Origin: Bacillota bacterium | GTDB taxonomy: Bacteria; Bacillota; Clostridia; Saccharofermentanales; Fastidiosipilaceae | Assembly (NCBI GenBank): GCA_030057555.1 | Contig: JASGUU010000086.1 | Coordinates: forward strand, 1 to 46,661 | Direction: 5' to 3' | DNA length: 46,661 bases | Shown: positions 7,926-15,203 of the stretch, one piece after another | How positions within the stretch are numbered: position 1 is the first letter of the stretch | Layout of the letters: each line of letters starts with the position of its first letter | The notes under the pieces: generated by a model | What the model was told of the DNA's origin: nothing | What the model saw: the letters and a program-made list of their open reading frames with translations, nothing else | Database searches by the model: none | Position numbers and translations under genes: made by a program

Positions 7926-8663
7926 ATGGCCGAAACGCTGTATCTCATCATGCCCGCCTATAACGAGGCCGCGAATCTTCGCGATGTCGTTGCCGACTGG
8001 TATCCCGTCCTCGCCGCCGGCGACGAGGCCAGCCGCATGTTGATTCTGGATGACGGCTCGACCGATGAGAGTGCCGTCGTGCTCACCGAGCTGGCGGCCC
8101 TCTACCCGCAGCTGCACTGGCGCAGCCGCGAGAACCGCGGCCACGGCGCGACCGTGCGCGAACTCTACGAAGAAGCCATCGCCGCCGGCGCCGACTGGAT
8201 CCTGCAGACTGACAGCGACGGGCAGACCCTGTCGAGCGAATTTGCCTCCCTCTGGATGCGGCGCAGCGGCATGGCCATGGTCATAGGCCATCGCCACGAA
8301 CGCCAGGATGGCAGCTGGCGCCGTTTCGTTGCCTGGGTTCTGAAACAGATGATCTACCTGCGTCTCGGCGTCCGTGTCACCGATGCCAATGCCCCCTATC
8401 GCCTGCTGCATGCCGATGTACTGGCCCGGCTGCTGCCGGCCCTGCCCGCTGACGCCCGGCTGGTCAATGCCCTGCTCGCGGCCGCCTGCATCTATGACGG
8501 ACAGCCCTGTACCTGGGTACCCATTACCTTTCGTGCCCGTCAGGGAGGGGTCAACTCGATAGATGTCCCCGCTGTTTTGCGCCATGGACGTCTCTTCTGG
8601 GGCGAGCTCGGCCGCGCCCGAACTCTTTTCCGCCGTGTTCTGGGCCCCCGCTGGCGGGGCTGA
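7926..8663 (+). CDS. Family 2 glycosyltransferase (dolichol-phosphate-mannose-synthase-like)
   Basis: A 245-residue GT-A enzyme without membrane helices. The start MPAYNEAANL is the nucleotide-sugar-binding strand, ILDDGSTDES holds the first Asp pair, and QTDSDGQ is the DxD-type metal site. Such proteins transfer a sugar from a nucleotide sugar, often to a polyprenyl phosphate. AAAGGAG stands before the ATG. It follows the importer operon by 46 nt on the same strand and may be co-transcribed, although a functional link is not obvious. The acceptor is unknown. Confidence 0.82.
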   Translation: MAETLYLIMPAYNEAANLRDVVADWYPVLAAGDEASRMLILDDGSTDESAVVLTELAALYPQLHWRSRENRGHGATVRELYEEAIAAGADWILQTDSDGQTLSSEFASLWMRRSGMAMVIGHRHERQDGSWRRFVAWVLKQMIYLRLGVRVTDANAPYRLLHADVLARLLPALPADARLVNALLAAACIYDGQPCTWVPITFRARQGGVNSIDVPAVLRHGRLFWGELGRARTLFRRVLGPRWRG

Positions 8664-8876
8664 CAGGCAGCGCCGCCAATCCGCCCGATAATCTTCCTGC
8701 AGGCGGCTGCACAACAGTTCACCGGCCATCCTGCCTGTCGTGCCTGCGGCGGTATTCCTGTTCCATCCGGCCCGCTATTTGGCGAAGACCCAGCCTGATT
8801 GCAGATGAACTGGGACAGGACGGAATGATGTTCGTGATTTCGCAGGCAGATAATCCCGCGAATGCCGTCGCCCTTG

Positions 8877-8882
8877 TATAAT
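8877..8882 (+). promoter_or_regulatory. Likely -10 element for hpf
   Basis: A perfect TATAAT lies about 55 nt upstream of the chosen hpf start. No good TTGACA is seen 16-18 nt further upstream, so it may be weak, activated or used by another sigma factor. An ATG at 8881 overlaps this box and so could not be on a transcript starting downstream, which supports the later hpf start. The rest of 8664-8937 holds nothing recognisable. Confidence 0.5.
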
Positions 8883-8937
8883 GGAGACAGAACATCGGCC
8901 GGGCCCGGAACCGGGTCCAGGAAAGAGGCTAGGCGTC

Positions 8938-9504
8938 ATGAGAATCGACGTAACATCACAGGGAATTCGGCCCTCGGAGCGGCTGCGTGACCGCGCTGCG
9001 AAGAAACTGGCGAAGTTTGACCGCTATTTCGGCGACGATGCCGAAGCGGTGGTCCATCTCACTCAGGAAGGCGACCAGAAGTGTGTGGAGATCACGATTC
9101 GTGTCAAAAAACACTACTATCGCGCCGAGACGACCGCAGACGACCCCATTACGGCATTTGACCTGACGATCGATCTGCTCGAACGGCAGATCCGGAAGCA
9201 GAAGACGCGCTTCGAAAAGCGCATCCGCGATTACGCCTACCTGCAGGAGTACCTGAAGACCGCTCCGCCCGCGGAGGAGGAGGAGGAGGAAGACGAGGAT
9301 GATCTGGAGGACGGGGACGGCGAGATCGGCATCATCCGCCACAAGCGCTTCGACCTCACCCCGATGACTCCGGACGAGGCTGTTCTGCAGATGGAGATGC
9401 TGGGGCATTCCTTCCTGCTTTTCCTCTATGCCGAGACCGGCCGTGTGGCTCTGGTCTATAAGCGCCGTGACGGCAACTACGGCATGATCGAGCCCGACTA
9501 CTAG
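8938..9504 (+). CDS. hpf: Long ribosome hibernation promoting factor
   Basis: A 188-residue long-form HPF, which binds the 30S subunit and dimerises 70S ribosomes into inactive 100S particles in starved cells. Residues 1-108 are the S30AE/YfiA domain (MRIDVTSQGI, then VEITIRVKKHYYRAE). A highly acidic linker follows (about 112-128). Residues 130-188 are the C-terminal dimerisation domain (KRFDLTPMTPDEAVLQMEMLGHSF, ending VYKRRDGNYGMIEP). The long form is typical of Firmicutes and Actinobacteria. The ATG at 8938 follows GGAAAGAGG and gives the standard N-terminus. A strong terminator follows. Confidence 0.96.
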   Translation: MRIDVTSQGIRPSERLRDRAAKKLAKFDRYFGDDAEAVVHLTQEGDQKCVEITIRVKKHYYRAETTADDPITAFDLTIDLLERQIRKQKTRFEKRIRDYAYLQEYLKTAPPAEEEEEEDEDDLEDGDGEIGIIRHKRFDLTPMTPDEAVLQMEMLGHSFLLFLYAETGRVALVYKRRDGNYGMIEPDY

Positions 9505-9529
9505 TTTTAGCGCTACGACTGTCAGCCGC

Positions 9530-9563
9530 AGCCGGCGTACCGCTTTCGAGTACGCCGGCTTTT
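9530..9563 (+). terminator. Rho-independent terminator after hpf
   Basis: AGCCGGCGTAC (9530-9540) pairs perfectly with GTACGCCGGCT (9550-9560) around a 9-nt loop and is followed by TTTCAGTTT. It lies 25 nt past the hpf stop. It also sits directly beyond the end of the convergent regulator gene, so it may serve both strands. Confidence 0.85.
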
Positions 9564-9574
9564 CAGTTTGTGTT

Positions 9575-11497
9575 TCAGCTGCACCCCGGAGCAGGGCCGG
9601 GCCGGCCTCCCCGGTCGCCTGTCTCCGGTCCGAGTCCGGCGGCGAGTTCTGCGATTGCCGCGAGGGCTTCCTGGCGTCCTCCATCATGGCACCCGGCGTG
9701 CTGGCTCCCGAAACTGCGCAGCCCGCGATGCAGCCGCTCATCGTTGAGCAGCAGCCCCAGCGGTGTATCGCCGGCGCGTGTCAGCAGTACGGAACCATCG
9801 GACCAGAGCGAGATCGCCATGCTCGCGAGGGCTTCCGGCGAGCGGATGGACAGGCGCCAGTCGGGATGGCAGCGGCAGAGCTCTGCGACACGCGCGAGAT
9901 GGGTCCGGTAGAGCCCCGGTGGGTAGGGGACGGTGCCGAAAGGCAGGCTCAGGCAGGCTTCCTGCGCCTTCACGGCAGCTGGAGTTTCGAGCTCGATCGA
10001 GTCGCTGCGCTGACCGGCGGCGAGGTCGGCGGCGAGGCGCCGGACCATGAGGGCGTGCAGCTGGCGTACGACTTCGCGCTGCATGTCACTGAGACTCTCG
10101 TGAGCCAGCAGGAATTCGAGGTCTTCGCTTTCGAGGCAGGCAAAGGGCAGACCGCTGTGCAGGTGCCTGACTTCGGTACCGGGTTCCGGCAGCTGCTGCA
10201 GGAATGCTTCGACGGCAGCAGCCGAATCGAGCTTTTCGGCACGCAGCAGAGGCTTTGCCTGCTGCAGGAGACATGCGAATTCGTGCTCATAGTAGTCCAG
10301 CTGCTTCTGAACGGTGGTGTACTCAAAGACCGCGTTCTCGTCATCGCCGGCGATGCTCGTGCCGATGACGGCACAGACCCCCGGCAGGACGAAGCGCGTG
10401 TGACGAAAAGGGCTGTCGGAAGCTCCTCCAAGGGTCCAGGAACGCAGCTGGCCGGTGGTGTAGAGGGGCAGCCAGGCCTCGATGCCCCCCTGTATTTCAT
10501 TGCTTTCGCGGTCAATCCGATGGATGATCTCGATATGGTGTCCCTGCTGCAGAGTCATGTGCATCAGCACGCGCCAGAGCTGGGCGTACTCGGGATCGTT
10601 CGTCAGCCAGCTGATCTCGTGGTCGGAGTGAAGCAGCAGCGTACGGGGACTGTCGAGGAGCACGCACTGCAGCAGAAAGTCGCGCACCGCGGCCTGGAGA
10701 CCGGGTATGCCGATATGCTGGACGTTGCGTGAGGACGGACTCGGCAGTTTCCGGATCAGCTGCTCCATATTGGGCGGCAGCTGCGGCAGTGCTTCGCAGG
10801 CCTCGAGCCGGGCGAGAAAACGCCGTGCAGCCTCTGAGGCGCTGCCGCTGTCCGGATCCTGTATCCAGCATTCGAGCGCCTGTTTGATGCTTTCGACATC
10901 GGCGTCGCGGGGGAGGCGGAGAATCTGACGCTGACGCGTGAGGCGCTGCGGCGGCGTGTCATGTATGCGTCGGGCGAGATGTCCGAGTAGTGACTGCAGG
11001 AACCAGTTGTCTTCAGACGGAATGCGCCGCCCGCTGCGGTAGAGACTGACAAGCGAGGGGTCGACATGGAGGGCGGTGGCGATCTGGGCGTTGGTGAGAT
11101 TGAGTGCGCGAATAAGCTGGTCGAGCTTGTCAGCGAAACCGGGCAGCTGCCGGGCTTTGCCGTTGCCGCTTCGTCTCGCCGGCGGCTGCAGATCCGTTGC
11201 CGCTTCGGTCAGCCAGAGCTCAAGGCGGCTGTGGGGAGAAGACGTGTCCCTGCCATGCTCTGAAGCTGGAGCGATTCCAAGGTATTTGAACAGCTGCTCG
11301 AGGCGTTCCTGTTCGCGGGCGACACTGACCAGGCCGTCCACAAGGGCGGAGATGACGGGACTGTCCTCCCGCAGGCAGCGCCTGCCATTACGCAGGCGGC
11401 TGATAAGCGAGGGATCCACTTCCGTGCGCCGCGCCAGGTCGGCGTTCGTTACAGCCAGCCAGTCACAGAGCTGATTGAGTCGTTTCCGAAATGTCAT
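9575..11497 (-). CDS. Large regulator with two helix-turn-helix motifs
   Basis: A 640-residue cytoplasmic protein. Two similar helix-turn-helix units are visible. The first (about 17-40) contains NADLARRTEVDPSLISRLRNG, and the second (about 135-158) contains NAQIATALHVDPSLVSLYRSG. They share DPSLxSxxRxGRR, so they look like an internal duplication of an XRE/Cro-type motif. The remaining roughly 480 residues match no family I can name; they are mixed alpha/beta with no membrane segment. GGAG stands 7 nt before the ATG. The gene is monocistronic and convergent with hpf. The inverted repeat at its start suggests self-regulation. Confidence 0.7.
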   Translation of the reverse strand: MTFRKRLNQLCDWLAVTNADLARRTEVDPSLISRLRNGRRCLREDSPVISALVDGLVSVAREQERLEQLFKYLGIAPASEHGRDTSSPHSRLELWLTEAATDLQPPARRSGNGKARQLPGFADKLDQLIRALNLTNAQIATALHVDPSLVSLYRSGRRIPSEDNWFLQSLLGHLARRIHDTPPQRLTRQRQILRLPRDADVESIKQALECWIQDPDSGSASEAARRFLARLEACEALPQLPPNMEQLIRKLPSPSSRNVQHIGIPGLQAAVRDFLLQCVLLDSPRTLLLHSDHEISWLTNDPEYAQLWRVLMHMTLQQGHHIEIIHRIDRESNEIQGGIEAWLPLYTTGQLRSWTLGGASDSPFRHTRFVLPGVCAVIGTSIAGDDENAVFEYTTVQKQLDYYEHEFACLLQQAKPLLRAEKLDSAAAVEAFLQQLPEPGTEVRHLHSGLPFACLESEDLEFLLAHESLSDMQREVVRQLHALMVRRLAADLAAGQRSDSIELETPAAVKAQEACLSLPFGTVPYPPGLYRTHLARVAELCRCHPDWRLSIRSPEALASMAISLWSDGSVLLTRAGDTPLGLLLNDERLHRGLRSFGSQHAGCHDGGRQEALAAIAELAAGLGPETGDRGGRPGPAPGCS

Positions 11498-11505
11498 AAC
11501 ACGCT

Positions 11506-11558
11506 CCGCAGTATTTTTCCTACCTTATCACAGCGGAAATGGCAGGCAAATACTGCGG
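11506..11558. promoter_or_regulatory. Wide inverted repeat, candidate operator of the double-HTH regulator
   Basis: CCGCAGTATTT (11506-11516) and AAATACTGCGG (11548-11558) are perfect 11-bp inverted arms. Their centres are 42 bp apart, about four helical turns, so they lie on the same face of the DNA. The proximal arm covers the regulator's GGAG ribosome binding site and the distal arm its likely promoter region. This is a natural binding arrangement for a protein, or dimer, with two DNA-binding motifs. The repeat is seen directly; binding is inferred. Confidence 0.6.
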
Positions 11559-11585
11559 ATGCGGCATCCATGTTAAATTTTGGCA

Positions 11586-11622
11586 TCAGGCCGCGCCCCG
11601 GATCTGCCGGAGTGCGGCCTGA
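11586..11622 (-). terminator. Possible terminator of the first subtilisin-like protease gene
   Basis: TCAGGCCGC (11586-11594) pairs perfectly with GCGGCCTGA (11614-11622) around a 19-nt loop that can itself pair (CCGG/CCGG). It is 12 nt beyond the protease stop. On the minus strand it is followed by a weak AAAATTT rather than a T-run, so it may only be a stabilising 3' hairpin. Confidence 0.45.
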
Positions 11623-11634
11623 CGACAGGCATCG

Positions 11635-14600
11635 TCACTCAACCTGTTCCATGCTTTCTGCGATGCGCCGGATGGTTTCGAAGAACTCGGTGCCCTCCTG
11701 TACCCGGTTGACCGCGCGGATCTGGCCGTCCACGATGTCGAAGACATGCCAGGTGGAACCCTGATAGCCGGGCGGAACATGGAAGACCAGCGGGTCGCCG
11801 TCGCCGGCATAAACCGTCACCACGCAGCCGGACTGGCTCAGCTCCTGGTTGTCGTCTTCGTAGATGCTGCTGAAATTGTGCACCCAGAACTGGTACTCAC
11901 CGTCGAGAAGCTGATAGATGGTTGTCGTCTCTGGGCCATAGGAAGAGGTGTCGTCAACATCGAGGGCGAAGACGACCTCGCCATCGATAGCGTGTTCCTT
12001 GTAGAAGAAATAAGTGTAGGCTTCGGTCCCGTCGGCCAGCTTCACGAAGAGATGCGAGTCGAGGTCTCTCGGCAGCTCGCCCCAGGTCAGGACGATGCGG
12101 AACTGGTCGGCCTCCATGGGTCGCGTCAGGATGCAGTCCTGATCGCCCCGCACCTCATCGGCGACGCTGACCACGGTGGCCTGACCTGTGACATAGCCCT
12201 CGGCCCGGGCGAGAAGCGTGTAGGAGCCGGCCGGGAGCTGGGTCTCGTAGGCGCCGCCATCGTCGGAGACGAGGCTGGTGACGATTGTGCCCTGAGGATT
12301 GTCGAGTCCCTCGCGGATCTCAATCTCGGCACCCACGATGTTTTCGCCCGTCGCGGCGTCGATGATGCGTCCGCTGACGGTGCCGGGATTGCTGCTCCCA
12401 CTGACGGGAATCATTTCGATCTTGCCGATTGAGAATGGCTGACCGTCGGCCGGAACAGCAACCTCATGGAGGACGCTCGGCAGGTAGCCCTCGGCGGAGA
12501 TGGTGACGGAGACCGTCATGCCGGCCGCCGGCGGAATGGTTTCTGAGAAGTTGCCGTCTTCGCTCGTGATGCTGAGCACCGGGTTCTGGCCATCGGGCAT
12601 CACGATGGAAATCTCGAAGCTCGTGAGTCCCACCTGTGTCGTGACATCAACCACGGAACCGGTCATCTGGGTGCCATCGCCGTCGACCGGCGGCTCGGTC
12701 CCGTCAGGCTCATCGGGCTCGTCGGGCTCCTCTGTCGGCTCGCCGGGCATGTATTCGGGATTGTCGAGACCCGGGTGCGGGTTGAGAGCCGGCGGTTCGT
12801 CATAGTGGCCGGGGCCGGGGATCTCGGCCTCGGGCGGCAGGACGGGCGGATCTCCAATAAGGGCAAAGCCCGTGCCGAGAGCCGCATTGACCACCGGGAT
12901 CGAGCGGTTGCCGTCGGTGGTCCAGCTGTCGGTCTGCTCCATCAGGATGGCCTTGACCTGGCCGGCATGATATTCGGGATGCGCGGCGTAGATGAGCGAT
13001 GCGACGCCCGCCGCCATCGGCGAAGCCATCGAGGTGCCCGAGAGCGAGTCGTAGGAAGCTCCCGGCATGGTGCTGTAGATGTCCGTGCCCGGTGCCGCGA
13101 CATCGACCATGCCGCCGTAGTTTGAGAAGCGGCTGAGCGCCCAGGCGCGGTTCACCGTTGTCGGCGCTTCGATGGAATCGACCGGCAGAGATGTATTCTC
13201 CACCGAGCCGACAATGACGACATGGCGCCTCGCGGCGGCCGTGCCGGTCATGATGCGGTTCATGGCATAGTTCCCGGCGTCATCATTCTCGTTGCCCGCC
13301 GCCTTCATGATCAGGAAGTCGTAGCCGGCCTCCTCGAGGCGCAGGCAGAGGTCGCCGAAGGCCTGGGTGGCATCCATCTCCTCCTGGCTGCCGGGGCGGG
13401 AGGGGCGGCCGTCGCCGAGACTGTAGTTCAGGACACGGCAGCCCTGTTCGGCGAGGGTCGTTACGGTGGCGTCGAGCTCAAAGGTCGTCGAGACATTGAA
13501 GAACTCGAGACTGCCATCTTCCGCGCTGATATTCATGTGCCAGTAGTGGAAGAACATCAGTTCCGGCGACCAGTGGACGCCGCTGATGCCCTCGCCGTTG
13601 TCGCCGATGGCGCCGGTGATGCCGCTGACATGCGTGCCGTGATCCAGGAAGTCGTAGTACTCGGAGCCGCGGCCGCGCTCGGACTTGGCATAGTAGACCT
13701 CGAGGTCATCGATGGTCTGGATGGTCCAGGTGGGGTGGAGGAAGAGCCTGTCCCTGGCCACCTGCAGGTCGGGATGGTCGTACTCGATGCAGCCGTCGAC
13801 GATGCCGACGGAGACCGGCTGCAGCTGGGCGTTGTCAGCCCAGGCGAGGGGTGCGCGAATGGCCTCGAGCCCCCAGTTGTTGCCGCCCGGCGCCTCGACA
13901 TCCCAGCTGTCCCAGCCGCTGTCGCCGGGATAGACGGCGAGCTCGAGCTGCTCGAAGCTGCGGTTGAACTGCACCAGGGCGACGTTGCTGTCGGTCTGTA
14001 TCTGGCTCATGATGGCCGCCACTTCAGCCTCGGGGAGGCGGAAGCGGAACTGATACCTGGAGATCGAGGGAATCTCGCCGACAATCTCGGCGTTGTAGCT
14101 AAAGGCCAGCTGTTCGACGACGCTGCGGGGCACGCCGGGATAGACGCTGACGATGAGCTCATTGGTCACCGTGCCAAAGCCGTCCTCGCCGCTGCGGATC
14201 GCATCGGGATCCGGTGCGGCCACCTGCGCCGAAGCGCGTTCGAGGATGAAGGGCTTGGGCTCCGAGGAGCCGAAGATGGTATCGAAGACCACATAGAGAC
14301 GGTGGTTGCCGCGTGAGCCGGCGTTGCCCTGACGGGCGAAGGGCCCGGCGCTGCGCCAGGAGCTGTTGATTTCATCGCGCAGCTCGAGTTCCGGGAATTT
14401 GCCGTCACGGGAGAAAATGCCGCCTTCGGTGTCGAGACGCTTGTAAGAGGCGGGGTTGTCCGGATCCGCAGGGTTGAGGGCATAGCGCACGCCGCGAATG
14501 TACTGGTTTGATTTTACGCTCGTCTGCAGATCGCTGATGATGCCGTTGAGGCTGCTGCGTGTGCCGGCGATACGAATATCGGCGCGCAGAGGGAAGCTGT

Positions 14601-14994
14601 AGATGACAAAAGCCACGATGGCAATCAGAAGAACGCCGAGGATGCTGAAGAGAGCCACCAGGCCTCCGCGGCTGCGCTTCTTTCCGGCAGCGGCGCCGGC
14701 GGGATACGGCGGCCGGGGCGGCATGGGCTGAGGCGCACCCGGATAGCCTTGAGCATAGTCCGGAGCGGGTGCCTGCTGGGGAGAGGTATAGGCCGGCTGC
14801 TGGGGCTGCTGCGGTGGCTGGGGATACGGCTGCTGCGGCGGCTGGGCATACGGCTGCTGCGGTGGCTGGGCATACGGCTGCTGCGGTGGCGGCGGCGCGG
14901 CTGCTGCCTGCCTGGCTGCTTCCATGTCGGCACCGCAGTTGCCACAGAAGCGGTCGCGCTCGTCTACATCATGGCCACAGTTGGGACAAAACAT
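11635..14994 (-). CDS. Membrane-anchored subtilisin-like (S8) protease with zinc ribbon
   Basis: 1119 residues. Order: cytoplasmic zinc ribbon (CPNC at 3-6, CGNC at 17-20); Pro/Gln/Tyr-rich repeats (PPQQPYAQ, about 35-100); one membrane helix (about 111-132); an extracellular region; an I9-like propeptide (about 277-345); an S8 domain with Asp400 (IVDGCIEYDHPDL), His452 (DHGTHVSG), Asn568 (AAGNEN) and Ser655 (LSGTSMASP). A Pro/Glu/Asp linker, two carboxypeptidase-regulatory-like beta modules (about 775-865, 871-957) and a C-terminal YfaP-like module (LTWGELPRDLDSHL, then GPET) follow. The catalytic triad is complete, so it is probably an active surface protease. GGAGGAGG precedes the ATG. Its paralogue lies just upstream. 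The combination of zinc ribbon, helix and protease is unusual. Confidence 0.88.
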   Translation of the reverse strand: MFCPNCGHDVDERDRFCGNCGADMEAARQAAAAPPPPQQPYAQPPQQPYAQPPQQPYPQPPQQPQQPAYTSPQQAPAPDYAQGYPGAPQPMPPRPPYPAGAAAGKKRSRGGLVALFSILGVLLIAIVAFVIYSFPLRADIRIAGTRSSLNGIISDLQTSVKSNQYIRGVRYALNPADPDNPASYKRLDTEGGIFSRDGKFPELELRDEINSSWRSAGPFARQGNAGSRGNHRLYVVFDTIFGSSEPKPFILERASAQVAAPDPDAIRSGEDGFGTVTNELIVSVYPGVPRSVVEQLAFSYNAEIVGEIPSISRYQFRFRLPEAEVAAIMSQIQTDSNVALVQFNRSFEQLELAVYPGDSGWDSWDVEAPGGNNWGLEAIRAPLAWADNAQLQPVSVGIVDGCIEYDHPDLQVARDRLFLHPTWTIQTIDDLEVYYAKSERGRGSEYYDFLDHGTHVSGITGAIGDNGEGISGVHWSPELMFFHYWHMNISAEDGSLEFFNVSTTFELDATVTTLAEQGCRVLNYSLGDGRPSRPGSQEEMDATQAFGDLCLRLEEAGYDFLIMKAAGNENDDAGNYAMNRIMTGTAAARRHVVIVGSVENTSLPVDSIEAPTTVNRAWALSRFSNYGGMVDVAAPGTDIYSTMPGASYDSLSGTSMASPMAAGVASLIYAAHPEYHAGQVKAILMEQTDSWTTDGNRSIPVVNAALGTGFALIGDPPVLPPEAEIPGPGHYDEPPALNPHPGLDNPEYMPGEPTEEPDEPDEPDGTEPPVDGDGTQMTGSVVDVTTQVGLTSFEISIVMPDGQNPVLSITSEDGNFSETIPPAAGMTVSVTISAEGYLPSVLHEVAVPADGQPFSIGKIEMIPVSGSSNPGTVSGRIIDAATGENIVGAEIEIREGLDNPQGTIVTSLVSDDGGAYETQLPAGSYTLLARAEGYVTGQATVVSVADEVRGDQDCILTRPMEADQFRIVLTWGELPRDLDSHLFVKLADGTEAYTYFFYKEHAIDGEVVFALDVDDTSSYGPETTTIYQLLDGEYQFWVHNFSSIYEDDNQELSQSGCVVTVYAGDGDPLVFHVPPGYQGSTWHVFDIVDGQIRAVNRVQEGTEFFETIRRIAESMEQVE

Positions 14995-15033
14995 CTAAAT
15001 TCCTCCTCCTGACATTCGTGTTCTCAATCCAGG

Positions 15034-15156
15034 CTAACGGTTCCGGCAAAGAGCGGGGCAGAGGGCCCTGCCTGTGGGAAAGCTGCGGCAGGCGCCGCAG
15101 CTGCCACAAAAGCGATCCCCGTCGTCTGTATTGTGGCCACAGTTGGGACAAAACAT
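15034..15156 (-). CDS. 40-residue zinc-ribbon mini-gene, likely a remnant
   Basis: The frame starts MFCPNCGHNTDDGDRFCGSCG, nearly the same as the first 21 residues of the neighbouring protease (MFCPNCGHDVDERDRFCGNCG). It then diverges into a Cys/Arg-rich tail and stops. GGGAG stands before the ATG, so it could still be translated. It lies exactly between the two protease genes on the same strand. It is most simply the 5' end of a third paralogue lost by deletion, or a copy left by recombination. A functional zinc-binding micro-protein is possible but less likely. Confidence 0.5.
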   Translation of the reverse strand: MFCPNCGHNTDDGDRFCGSCGACRSFPTGRALCPALCRNR

Positions 15157-15203
15157 CGAATCTGCTCCCTGCTCAATCCCTCGTTTCACCTGGCTTGCCC
15201 GGA

